NCBI GenBank assembly: GCA_018714895.1
Contig: DVMQ01000015.1
Span: 1-64,000 of the forward strand
From: Coprovicinus avistercoris
Lineage (GTDB): Bacteria; Actinomycetota; Coriobacteriia; Coriobacteriales; Atopobiaceae
DNA length: 64,000 bases
Reading direction: 5' to 3'
Part shown: piece after piece, positions 26,353-34,255 of the stretch
Layout: each line of letters starts with the position of its first letter
Numbering within the stretch: the first letter of the stretch is position 1
The notes under the pieces: generated by a model
Database searches by the model: none
The model's input: the letters and a program-made list of their open reading frames with translations, nothing else
What the model was told of the DNA's origin: nothing
Translations under genes and position numbers: made by a program

Positions 26353-27438
26353 CTAATCCGGTTTATCAAGATCAAAGCTTACAAGAATACGATTTTTTGT
26401 AACGCGAACATGCGGTGCTGCCGAAAGGGATAAATAGTAACGATCTGCAAGATAGGAAAAATCCCGCTCCATCATGCGTGAGAATTCACCAAGATCGTCT
26501 GAAGAAACCTTAAGACCTCGCCTATCTTTCATAAGATCTACTTCGGCAGGAGTTGAAGGATCACTGCGATGCATAAGCCTCGCAAGCACGCTGCGCAGGG
26601 GCTTAATCTGACCAGAGAGGATACGATGAGCTGTTCTCTCAGAAATAACAAGGCCTAAAGATGCAGCGATTTCCATAAAATCCGAAGCGTCGGAGGCGGC
26701 ATAGAGCCGTTCACATACAGGAAGTTCGGCAATATCGTCAACAAACAGATGTCGGCTTTCATCATCGGGACGGCATCTATCGCGAAGAGTTGCTGCAATC
26801 TCAGAGGGTGAACCCAAATACACTTCACAGACCCCACGCTCTTCTACAGCAAACTCACAGCATGTCCTGACGATATTATGGGGCCCGCGAACGACAGAAG
26901 TCTGTCCATCGTCATCAGTTCCCACTGTCGGCCAAGTAGACTGATCTGCACGCTCAGAAAGCTTCGTCGCATCCGAAACAACACACAATGAAGTTCCCAA
27001 GCCAGGTGTGGAAGTCACAACTTTGGCACTAGAAACATTTTCACGCACTGAGAAAAGCGCCATGCCACGCCCATGCACACCCCAGCGATCGGTATGAATG
27101 GTTTCGAGCTTAGAGGTAACACGCGCATCAAAAATGCGATCCTGCATATGAGCGGGTATACCGTCTCCATCATCGATCATTACCAGGGTACGTGTGTTGG
27201 CATCACGAGTTGTTGCTACGAAAATCTTTCGCGCACGAGCATCACGCGCATTTCGTAGCATCTCAATTACCACATCTTCGATGCAGCGAATATCATGTTT
27301 CGCTTGACGGCGCTCAGCCTCAGCAACACGAAGACGAACAAAACCATCTCCGAGATTTTCTTCAACTCGGAGATTCTGCTCCCCTGTTACCGAAGCAACG
27401 AAGCCGAGCAAATTGCCGGCTTCGTTGTTAACAGCCAT
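26353..27438 (-). CDS. GHKL (Bergerat-fold) ATPase of unknown function
   Basis: 361 aa from the ATG at 27438, ten bases after the rny stop. The first 160 residues form a complete Bergerat ATP-binding fold: N-box E59-x3-N63-x2-D66 (EMLRNARDA), G1 box DDGDGIP (89-95), F-box-like IFDARVTSK, ATP lid WGVHGRGMALFSV, and G3 TPGLGTS. There is no phospho-accepting His box, no transmembrane segment and no receiver domain, so it is not an ordinary sensor kinase. It looks more like MutL or HSP90-type ATPases. Residues 190-361 are helical and unrecognised. The context rny-ATPase-spoVS-miaB suggests an RNA or nucleoid-linked job; no function can be assigned. Confidence 0.78.
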   Translation of the reverse strand: MAVNNEAGNLLGFVASVTGEQNLRVEENLGDGFVRLRVAEAERRQAKHDIRCIEDVVIEMLRNARDARARKIFVATTRDANTRTLVMIDDGDGIPAHMQDRIFDARVTSKLETIHTDRWGVHGRGMALFSVRENVSSAKVVTSTPGLGTSLCVVSDATKLSERADQSTWPTVGTDDDGQTSVVRGPHNIVRTCCEFAVEERGVCEVYLGSPSEIAATLRDRCRPDDESRHLFVDDIAELPVCERLYAASDASDFMEIAASLGLVISERTAHRILSGQIKPLRSVLARLMHRSDPSTPAEVDLMKDRRGLKVSSDDLGEFSRMMERDFSYLADRYYLSLSAAPHVRVTKNRILVSFDLDKPD

Positions 27439-27448
27439 AATCAACTAC

Positions 27449-29011
27449 CTACTTTGCAATATCGGTAGCACGAGACTCTCTGATGACAACAACACGAACT
27501 TGTCCGGGATATTCCATCTCGTCCTCAATTTGACGAGCAATGTCATGAGCAAGAACTGTTGCCTTGGCATCAGAAATTTTCTCAGGTTCGACCATAACAT
27601 GAAGCTCACGACCAGCTTGCATGGCATAGGTACGCTCTACGCCTTCGTGAGCATTTGAAATCTCTTCGAGTTTCTCCAGACGCTTGATATAGGCCTCAGC
27701 AGATTCCCTACGAGCACCAGGACGAGCAGCAGAGATGGCATCAGCAGCCTGTACAAGCACATCCAAAACTGAAGACGGCTCAACATCAGCATGGTGGGCC
27801 TCAATGGCATGAACAATTTCAGGACGCTCGCCATAGCGTCGTGCAAGGTCAGCTCCGATAACAGCATGCGGACCTTCAACGTCATGATCGATTGCCTTGC
27901 CAATGTCATGCAAAAGACCAGCGCGTTTTGCAGGAGTTGGATCCAAACCAAGCTCGGAGAACATAATTCCACAGAGCTCAGAAACCTGAACAGAATGGAA
28001 AAGCACATTCTGTCCAAAGGACGTGCGGTAACGAAGGGCGCCAAGCGTCTTTACCAACTCGGGATGGAGATCATGAATACCAGCATCAAACGCTGCCTGC
28101 TCTCCAGCCTCCTGAACACGCTTATTTACAAGCTCTTCAGCCTTACGGTACATTTCCTCAATACGAGCAGGATGAATACGACCGTCAGCAATAAGATTTT
28201 CGAGAGCAACACGGGCAGTCTCTCGACGAACCGGATCAAAACTGGACAAAACAACCGTCTCCGGTGTGTCGTCAATAACAAGAGAAACGCCAGAAACCTG
28301 CTCGAAAGTTCTGATGTTACGACCTTCACGGCCGATAATACGACCCTTTAGATCGTCGGAGGGAATATGCACCGAGGTGACGGTAATCTCGCCCGCCTGA
28401 TCTGCAGCACAACGCTGTATAGCAACAGACACAATCTCTCGAGCCGTCTTTTCAGATTCCGCACGAACTCGCGCCTCGGATTCACGAAGAATCTGAGCCT
28501 CTTCTTTAATTGCGTCTTTGCGAACTCGCTCTAAAAGTTCACGATGAGCATCATCACGCGTAAGAGCACTGATTCGTTCGAGCTCAGCAGTTTGCTTTTG
28601 TTCAAGATCCTCAAGATCGGTGCGTTTCCTATCGAGCTGACCCTGCAGGCTAGAGAGCTGGTGTTCACGTTTATCCAGCGCATCATTACGCCTATCGAGA
28701 GACTCCTCGCGCTGCATAATACGTGACTCACGAGAACGAAGCTCACCTTTACGCTGCTCCGCCTCATCTTCTGACTCTTGCTTCAATCGAAGAATTTCTT
28801 CTTTTGCCTCGATAAGAGCTTCTTTTTTGGTGGTTTCAGCTTGACGAAGTGCCTCAGCGTGAATTTCTTTCGCTTTGTCTTCGGCATCGGAAATCTGCTG
28901 GACAGCATCCCGTACCTTTGTATTGCGTTGGCTTTTTGCCATTAAAGAAGCGCCAAAGGCACCGAGTGCTAGGCACACAATGCCAATGACGATAGCTAGA
29001 TACGTATCCAT
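27449..29011 (-). CDS. rny: Ribonuclease Y
   Basis: 520 aa, the usual family length, from the ATG at 29011 with AAGGAG 6 bases upstream; the open frame runs much further up but that is leader. N-terminal membrane helix (AIVIGIVCLALGAFGASLM), long charged coiled coil (residues 30-200), KH domain with GRIIGREGRNIRTFEQ, and HD domain with GLLHDIGKAIDHDVEGPHA. RNase Y starts mRNA decay at the membrane in Gram-positives. RNase J and PNPase genes lie 10-13 kb away. A long, structured leader with a strong promoter precedes it. Confidence 0.97.
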   Translation of the reverse strand: MDTYLAIVIGIVCLALGAFGASLMAKSQRNTKVRDAVQQISDAEDKAKEIHAEALRQAETTKKEALIEAKEEILRLKQESEDEAEQRKGELRSRESRIMQREESLDRRNDALDKREHQLSSLQGQLDRKRTDLEDLEQKQTAELERISALTRDDAHRELLERVRKDAIKEEAQILRESEARVRAESEKTAREIVSVAIQRCAADQAGEITVTSVHIPSDDLKGRIIGREGRNIRTFEQVSGVSLVIDDTPETVVLSSFDPVRRETARVALENLIADGRIHPARIEEMYRKAEELVNKRVQEAGEQAAFDAGIHDLHPELVKTLGALRYRTSFGQNVLFHSVQVSELCGIMFSELGLDPTPAKRAGLLHDIGKAIDHDVEGPHAVIGADLARRYGERPEIVHAIEAHHADVEPSSVLDVLVQAADAISAARPGARRESAEAYIKRLEKLEEISNAHEGVERTYAMQAGRELHVMVEPEKISDAKATVLAHDIARQIEDEMEYPGQVRVVVIRESRATDIAK

Positions 29012-29204
29012 TCGGTACTCCTTATTTACGAGTTCAGTAAGGTAGTTCAGGAGACCGACAGGCACAGCCCACCGGAACCCGCCATCGGGCTTTTTCGACC
29101 GCAGGCTAAAGGGCATGCAGATCATCTGGCTCGCTTGTAAAGAAACAAAAAGCGGCATATATAAGACGTCTGCCGCCAGGCGGCGGGCGTTGAGCTCGAA
29201 TAGC
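29012..29204 (-). other. Long GC-rich 5' leader of rny
   Basis: About 190 nt between the predicted start point and the rny ATG, rich in potential stems. A hairpin with arms GCCGCC/GGCGGC is at 29172-29184. A nested pair GCCC (29067-29070)/GGGC (29087-29090) encloses a CCCG/CGGG stem, and GCCCGCC near the 5' end can pair with GGCGGGT near the 3' end. No known riboswitch consensus fits. Possibly an autoregulatory leader or a separate small RNA. Confidence 0.4.
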
Positions 29205-29210
29205 CCCTTT

Positions 29211-29239
29211 ATCGTATGGTTACAAAACGAACCTGTCAA
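29211..29239 (-). promoter_or_regulatory. Promoter of rny
   Basis: Minus strand TTGACA (29239-29234), 17-base spacer, TACGAT (29216-29211). Two direct GTTCGTTT repeats overlap and flank the -35. Near-consensus; start expected around 29204. Confidence 0.75.
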
Positions 29240-29300
29240 ACGAACAATGCGCAGCTAACAGACCGCATCATGAGAGATACCGATGCGGTTGTCTTAAGAA

Positions 29301-29981
29301 CTAACGCTGGTCGTTACCCTCGATTTCTGAAAGCCGTCTTTCTACGGCGGCGCGAGCACACCCCATACGAAAACCACGAGACACCAGAAATCTCATGAGC
29401 TTTCCATACGCATCGCCACGTGGAAGAGATTTCCGTTCAAGAAGGGACAGTGCTCTATCTACTTCATTGTCCGGATCAATAAACTCTTCAGGCCATCCAG
29501 GAACATCTCCAAGTTCTATTCCTTTATGAGAAAGCTCAAGGGCAATTCTGCGTTCACCCCATCCAGCGACTAGTTTTGTTCGAATATATGCCGAAGCAAA
29601 TCGATCATTATCAATAAGACCACAGGAGAGCGCACGCTTAACAACGAGCTCCCTCACAGAAGAGGTGTAACCATTTCTTTTGAGTCGGTCATCGAGTTCT
29701 TTTGAAGAGTAATCTCGCCTACTCACAAGTGAGCAGACCTTCTCCCATGCGCATGATTCAGCACACCGCTTGAGCTCATAGAGAAGCTCGGCGCGTGAAT
29801 GAACGTCGAGCGTCTTGGACTGCTGACGCAACATTCGTCCTACAGCCACAGGAATCGAAAGCCGTTCTTCCTCCGCAGAATCTGGTCGCACGATAAGAAT
29901 TGCTCTCTGCGCAGGCTGCGCAGAGACATAGGATTTTCTATTTGGCAGCTCGCACGACCAATCAAACGATGAAAGCCCCAT
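29301..29981 (-). CDS. recX: Regulatory protein RecX
   Basis: 226 aa, 15 bp after recA. Three-helix repeats typical of RecX: SLVSRRDYSSKELDDRLKRNGY, given as SLVSRRDYSSKELDDRL, then GLIDNDRFASAYIRTKLVAGWGERRIA (split GLIDNDRFASAYI / GWGERRIALEL), and a final LVSRGFRMGCARAAVE. RecX limits RecA filament growth. The N-terminal 60 residues are an extension with no clear family match. It shares the SOS-controlled recA transcript. Confidence 0.9.
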   Translation of the reverse strand: MGLSSFDWSCELPNRKSYVSAQPAQRAILIVRPDSAEEERLSIPVAVGRMLRQQSKTLDVHSRAELLYELKRCAESCAWEKVCSLVSRRDYSSKELDDRLKRNGYTSSVRELVVKRALSCGLIDNDRFASAYIRTKLVAGWGERRIALELSHKGIELGDVPGWPEEFIDPDNEVDRALSLLERKSLPRGDAYGKLMRFLVSRGFRMGCARAAVERRLSEIEGNDQR

Positions 29982-29996
29982 GATGGTATGCCTTAC

Positions 29997-31076
29997 TTAG
30001 TTATCGGCAACCGGAGTTCCCACTGGCTCGTCATCATCAAATTCCAGACCGCAAGCCTTACGTACTTTATGGTCAATCTCATCAAGCAGCTCGGGGTTTG
30101 TGCGTAAAAATTCCTTAGCTGCTTCTCTACCCTGACCAAGACGCTCGCCTTCGTAGGTATACCAAGCACCAGATTTATTCACTATCTCGTACTCGACACC
30201 CATATCAAGCACAGAGCCTTCTTTAGAAATACCCGTGCCATACATAATGTCGAACTCTGCTTGCTTGAAGGGCGGAGCAACCTTATTCTTTACGATCTTT
30301 ACGCGAACGCGATTACCAACAATTTCGCCTGATTCTTTAATGCTATCAATACGGCGAATGTCCATGCGAACCGAAGCAAAGAACTTAAGCGCACGACCAC
30401 CTGGCGTAGTCTCAGGACTTCCAAACATAACACCAATCTTCTCACGAAGCTGGTTAATAAAAATGCAGGTAGTCTTTGATTTTGAGAGCGAACCAGCAAG
30501 CTTGCGCAGAGCTTGACTCATAAGACGCGCCTGAAGGCCGACAGTGGTATCGCCTATTTCACCCTCGATTTCTGCACGAGGAACAAGAGCGGCAACTGAG
30601 TCTACAACGACAACATCTATTGCTCCCGAGCGAACAAGCATGTCACATATTTCAAGAGCTTGTTCTCCGGTGTCAGGCTGAGAGATGAGTACCTCATCTA
30701 TATCAACACCAATACGAGCAGCATACCCAGGATCAAGGGCATGCTCAGCATCGATGAAGGCTACAACGCCACCCATAGCTTGTGCTTCAGCAAGAATTTC
30801 GAGCGAGAGTGTTGTTTTACCAGAAGATTCGGGACCATATATTTCAATGATACGGCCGCGAGGAACACCACCGATGCCTAAAGCAGCATCCAAAGCGAGC
30901 GAACCTGTTGGGATAGCTTCAACCTCTAAGGCAGGACCACCATCACCAAAACGCATGATGGAACCCTTGCCAAACTTCTTTTCTATCTCTGCGGTTGTAA
31001 CGTCTATAACACGCTCGCGTTCTTCACCGGTTGTTTTTGGATGAACCTCTCGAACGTTGTTCTTGCTCTTTGCCAT
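29997..31076 (-). CDS. recA: Recombinase RecA
   Basis: 359 aa from the ATG at 31076 (AAGGAG 6 bases upstream). A longer frame to 31169 would place the LexA operator inside the coding region, which rules it out. Motifs: KFGKGSIMRFGD, Walker A GPESSGKTT, Walker B VVVVDSVAAL, QALRKLAG, L2 loop INQLREKIGVMFGSPETT (given as INQLREKIGVMFG), and an acidic C-terminus. It drives homologous recombination and activates LexA cleavage. recX follows on the same strand. Confidence 0.98.
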   Translation of the reverse strand: MAKSKNNVREVHPKTTGEERERVIDVTTAEIEKKFGKGSIMRFGDGGPALEVEAIPTGSLALDAALGIGGVPRGRIIEIYGPESSGKTTLSLEILAEAQAMGGVVAFIDAEHALDPGYAARIGVDIDEVLISQPDTGEQALEICDMLVRSGAIDVVVVDSVAALVPRAEIEGEIGDTTVGLQARLMSQALRKLAGSLSKSKTTCIFINQLREKIGVMFGSPETTPGGRALKFFASVRMDIRRIDSIKESGEIVGNRVRVKIVKNKVAPPFKQAEFDIMYGTGISKEGSVLDMGVEYEIVNKSGAWYTYEGERLGQGREAAKEFLRTNPELLDEIDHKVRKACGLEFDDDEPVGTPVADN

Positions 31077-31105
31077 GGCGACTCCTTTTTCTCTGACTCC
31101 GTCAG

Positions 31106-31132
31106 CGTATACGAACAGACGTTCGTAGTCAA
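31106..31132 (-). promoter_or_regulatory. recA promoter with LexA box
   Basis: Perfect palindromic LexA box CGAACAGACGTTCG (plus strand) at 31112-31125. It sits between TTGACT (31132-31127, minus) and a TATACG element (31111-31106) at 15-base spacing; TACGCT two bases on gives 17. It lies 36 bases upstream of the recA ATG. Confidence 0.85.
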
Positions 31133-31231
31133 CGACTGCTTTCGCCATGTTCTCAAAGCATTCAAACAAATGGCTGTATACGAACCCTCAACGTGACAAC
31201 AATAATCTGTCAGATAGTCAACACGTGTTCA

Positions 31232-31750
31232 CTACTCGTTTTCTAACGCCTGAAGAAGCAATTGAAGTGCATGTAATACTGCCTGTTTTCTCACCGACGA
31301 TCTGTCACCTTCAAACAGACAAACCTCAGTTTGCGTTGAACCATGTGAACAAATGCCAAACCAAACCGTTCCAACAGGCTTTCCAGGCTCTGCACCTCCA
31401 GGCCCTGCTATACCTGTAGTGGAAACGGCAATGTTGCACCCCAAAACGCGGCAGGCGCCCTCCGCCATCTGACGAGCGCAATCACTAGAAACTGCACCGG
31501 GACCATCGAGTGTCTCCTGAAGAACTCCTAACACTGCTTGTTTCACTGAGAGGGCATAGCTCGTAACGCCTCCCAAAACGACCGCAGAAGACCCTGGTAC
31601 AGCCGTGAGGGCTCCCGAAACCAGCCCCCCTGTACAAGACTCTGCAGTTCCGAGTGAGCAATCACGACTCAAAGCCTTGTGAATAACGTTTGCAGCAAGA
31701 GAAGTAGTTTCTTCATCCGACGGAGTCGAAATCTCATGATCGTTTTGCAT
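31232..31750 (-). CDS. CinA C-terminal-domain amidohydrolase (nicotinamide-nucleotide amidase, PncC type)
   Basis: 172 aa from the ATG at 31750 (GAGGAATAG upstream), one base after the pgsA stop. Stand-alone CinA C-terminal domain: GTAESCTGGLVSGALTAVPGSS (split GTAESCTGG / LVSGALTAVPGSS), SYALSVKQAVLGV, and STTGIAGPGGAEPGKPVGTV (20 residues). It deamidates NMN in NAD recycling. The N-terminal MoCF-like domain of full CinA is absent. It lies between pgsA and recA, the classic cinA-recA order, but with about 155 bp and the SOS promoter before recA. Confidence 0.93.
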   Translation of the reverse strand: MQNDHEISTPSDEETTSLAANVIHKALSRDCSLGTAESCTGGLVSGALTAVPGSSAVVLGGVTSYALSVKQAVLGVLQETLDGPGAVSSDCARQMAEGACRVLGCNIAVSTTGIAGPGGAEPGKPVGTVWFGICSHGSTQTEVCLFEGDRSSVRKQAVLHALQLLLQALENE

Positions 31751-31751
31751 G

Positions 31752-32363
31752 CTATTCCTCGGCAAGGTAATCCTTAGACTTGATGAAATAATCAATGCCA
31801 GACCAGGCAGTAAGAATCATGGCAAGGTAAAACACCAAATCCAAACCAAACTTTATTGTTGCAACAACAGATGAGACAGGTAGTGCAAGCACAAGCATGT
31901 ATCCACAAAGCGATAGCATTGTAGTTGCAGTCTTCCATTTGCCCAAGGTACCCGCGGCAATTACAGTTCCGCTGGAGGCGACAATCATACGTAAACCAGA
32001 AACAAGAAACTCACGCGCAACTACAAGAACGATTGCCCAAACAGGCACCACATCATAGGTAAGAAGCCATACCATACCCGTTACGACAAGGAGCTTGTCG
32101 GCAATAGGATCAATAAACTTACCAAACACCGTTACCTCTCCACGGCTGCGAGCAAGATATCCATCGACCTTATCTGTAAGAGAAAGCAACGCATAAAACG
32201 CAAATACAACTATTCCGCCGATACTCACTTCGCTTGTGCCCTGCACCGTGACTAATTCAGCGACTAACAGCCAAAGCGGAATGAAAACAATGCGAATGGT
32301 GGTAACAATATTCGCAGGCGTCCATTTAATACCACGCTTTGGAGCGGTTGCAGAAGACGTCAA
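31752..32363 (-). CDS. pgsA: CDP-diacylglycerol-glycerol-3-phosphate 3-phosphatidyltransferase
   Basis: 203 aa from a TTG at 32363 with GGGAGG 7 bases upstream. An ATG at 32384 overlaps the rimO stop and has no ribosome binding site, but coupling could use it. CDP-alcohol phosphatidyltransferase signature DGYLARSRGEVTVFGKFIDP (20 residues), then ADKLLV; opening PANIVTTIRI as in PgsA. It makes phosphatidylglycerophosphate for anionic lipids. A second member of the family lies at 12602. This copy, in the rimO-pgsA-cinA-recA order, is the likelier PgsA. Confidence 0.9.
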   Translation of the reverse strand: MTSSATAPKRGIKWTPANIVTTIRIVFIPLWLLVAELVTVQGTSEVSIGGIVVFAFYALLSLTDKVDGYLARSRGEVTVFGKFIDPIADKLLVVTGMVWLLTYDVVPVWAIVLVVAREFLVSGLRMIVASSGTVIAAGTLGKWKTATTMLSLCGYMLVLALPVSSVVATIKFGLDLVFYLAMILTAWSGIDYFIKSKDYLAEE

Positions 32364-32376
32364 TGCAATTCCTCCC

Positions 32377-33744
32377 TTAGTCATCTACGATAACGCCGAT
32401 AAGCTCGTAACAAAATGAATCTATGAACTCACACGTGACGACAGATCCAACCGTTGCTTCACCGGACTCAATGTGGACAGCGCCATCAGAATCAGGTGCT
32501 TGGAACCAAGCATGACCAATAAGCTCAATTCCATTAGAACCTTCCTCTATACCATCAATAATGACTCGAGCTCGCTGCCCGACGTGTGCCGCTGTTGCAG
32601 CAAAACCCATCTGCTCGGAGAGATCCATGAGTGCCTGCGTACGCTCAAGCTTAATGTTCTCATCAATTTGATCGTCCATCGTTGCAGCTCGTGTTCCATC
32701 TTCCTGTGAATAGGCGAAAACGGAACAATAGTCGAGCTGTTCACGTTCAAGAAAGTCCATGAGGGATTCAAAATCCTCATCGGTTTCACCAGGGAATCCT
32801 GCCATTGCTGTAGAACGCAACACCATCCCAGGTATTTCTGAGCGCAGTCGAGCAAAGAGAGCAGCATATTCCTCAGAGCTTCCCTTGCGTCCCATCCGCT
32901 TCAAAACAGATGGAGAACAATGCTGAATGGGAATATCGATATATGGAAGAATTTCAGGCGTATCACGGATGGTCGCAATTAACTCATCAGTCATACCTTC
33001 AGGCTGGAGATAGAGTACCCGCACCCACCCATGCACCTCACGCAGTTCATGAGCAACCTGACGCATCAATGACGCAAGAGTGGGTTTACCAGGTAGATCA
33101 TGGCCCCAGATGCCTGTGTCTTGGCCGATAAGTACAATTTCTCGCACGCCACCGGCAACAAGCGCACGAACCTCTTCAAGAATCTCTGCAGCAACACGAG
33201 ACTTATAACGACCACGGATGTAGGGAATCGCGCAGAACGTGCAGAAACGATCGCAACCCTCAGAAATCTTTACGTATGCACTCGCACCCTCAACAGTTCT
33301 GAGAGGATGATTCGGCAACAATTCATCTACTTCGGCAAAACTCCGAGGGGTACCCAAAACCTCTTCTACTACCGATACAATGCCGTCTTCTTCATCACTT
33401 TTTACAAACGCGGCAACCTCAGGAAGCTGTTCAGGCAAGTCATCCCCATATCGAGAAGGAACGCAGCCGCACATAACGATGGGAAGCTTGCGAGCGCCCT
33501 CTGCAACCTCTTCAGCAAGCTCAAGGGTGCGCTCAATACTCTCTGAAGTTGCACTCGCAAGAAAAGAGCACGTATTTATCAGTACGATACTTGCTTCCCG
33601 TACATCTTGAGCATCTTCAAAGCCAGCACCCCTCAGAAGCGCGCGCATGCGGTCGGTATCAACTTCATTTTTTGCACACCCGAGCGTCACATAGAGGACG
33701 CGCTGCTGATTAGCGATAGTTGACGAATTGGAGCGGTTGTCCAT
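32377..33744 (-). CDS. rimO: Ribosomal protein S12 methylthiotransferase RimO
   Basis: 455 aa from the ATG at 33744 (AAAAGGATT upstream), which lies 35 bp inside the end of yajQ. N-terminal cluster cysteines in TLGCAKNEVDTDRM, INTCSFLASA and MCGCVPSRY; radical SAM motif SEGCDRFCTFCAIPYIRGR (19 residues); C-terminal TRAM domain. RimO methylthiolates an aspartate of S12. The SEGCDRFCTFC form and LGCAKN motif separate it from MiaB and MtaB. Confidence 0.96.
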   Translation of the reverse strand: MDNRSNSSTIANQQRVLYVTLGCAKNEVDTDRMRALLRGAGFEDAQDVREASIVLINTCSFLASATSESIERTLELAEEVAEGARKLPIVMCGCVPSRYGDDLPEQLPEVAAFVKSDEEDGIVSVVEEVLGTPRSFAEVDELLPNHPLRTVEGASAYVKISEGCDRFCTFCAIPYIRGRYKSRVAAEILEEVRALVAGGVREIVLIGQDTGIWGHDLPGKPTLASLMRQVAHELREVHGWVRVLYLQPEGMTDELIATIRDTPEILPYIDIPIQHCSPSVLKRMGRKGSSEEYAALFARLRSEIPGMVLRSTAMAGFPGETDEDFESLMDFLEREQLDYCSVFAYSQEDGTRAATMDDQIDENIKLERTQALMDLSEQMGFAATAAHVGQRARVIIDGIEEGSNGIELIGHAWFQAPDSDGAVHIESGEATVGSVVTCEFIDSFCYELIGVIVDD

Positions 33745-34207
33745 AATCCTTTTCCCTTAATGAAGCAATTATCGACTGCAAGACATCTTTGGAAGCTGAA
33801 CTTACGCGCAGCTTATCTCCTTCAATAGTAGCTTTTGCTTTCAGCTTGAGGTCTCGGATATCTTTTGAAATCTTCTTGGCAGTGTCCTGGTCGATACCCT
33901 GCACTAAATGGCCAACAAGGCGCACGGAAGAACCGGCTGCAGCAACAGGATTGTCCCAACGCACAGATTTAAGATCAACCTTACGCCTTGTAAGACGAGT
34001 ATTAAAAACGTCTACAACCTGCTGAGCAACAAATTCTGAAGGAGCGCTAATAGTGACAGTACTGTCGCCCTTAGCAAATGCAATTTGTGCTCCGGAGCCC
34101 TTAAGATCATATCGCTGAGAAAGTTCACGCTCAGTTTGGCGAAAAGCGTTATCAACTTCTTGAATATCTACCGTTGATACCACATCAAAGCTAGATTCTT
34201 TAGCCAT
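33710..34207 (-). CDS. YajQ family nucleotide-binding protein
   Basis: 165 aa. Begins AKESSFDVVSTVDIQEVDNA and ends REKDYGQPLQFVNYR, the standard YajQ termini, with FAKGDSTVTISAPSEF and KKISKDIRDLKLKAKA between. The canonical C-terminus shows that its 35-bp overlap with rimO is real. YajQ proteins bind nucleotides (cyclic di-GMP in Xanthomonas) and may bind RNA; the role here is unknown. It lies between the RodZ-like gene and rimO. Confidence 0.93.
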   Translation of the reverse strand: MAKESSFDVVSTVDIQEVDNAFRQTERELSQRYDLKGSGAQIAFAKGDSTVTISAPSEFVAQQVVDVFNTRLTRRKVDLKSVRWDNPVAAAGSSVRLVGHLVQGIDQDTAKKISKDIRDLKLKAKATIEGDKLRVSSASKDVLQSIIASLREKDYGQPLQFVNYR

Positions 34208-34255
34208 AACTCCTACTCCTCCCCATGTGTGAAACGATTGATAAACTCTGCGTAT

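Noticed and set aside
29078..29095. Plus-strand terminator-like CCCG-CCAT-CGGG followed by TTTTT
   Set aside because: Stem of only four pairs and no plus-strand gene upstream to terminate.
29110..29135. Resemblance of AGCCAGATGATCTGC (minus strand) to a cobalamin riboswitch B12 box
   Set aside because: Only a partial match, and none of the other conserved cobalamin-riboswitch segments is present upstream; rny is not a B12-related gene.
29170..29210. Possible tmRNA or 6S RNA 5' end (transcript starting GGGGCTATTCGAGC)
   Set aside because: No tRNA-like acceptor and T arm at the 3' side and no clear 6S closing stem; kept only as an unassigned structured leader.
29216..29398. Small plus-strand ORF between rny and recX
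   Set aside because: Runs into recX coding sequence antisense, no ribosome binding site, and overlaps the rny promoter.
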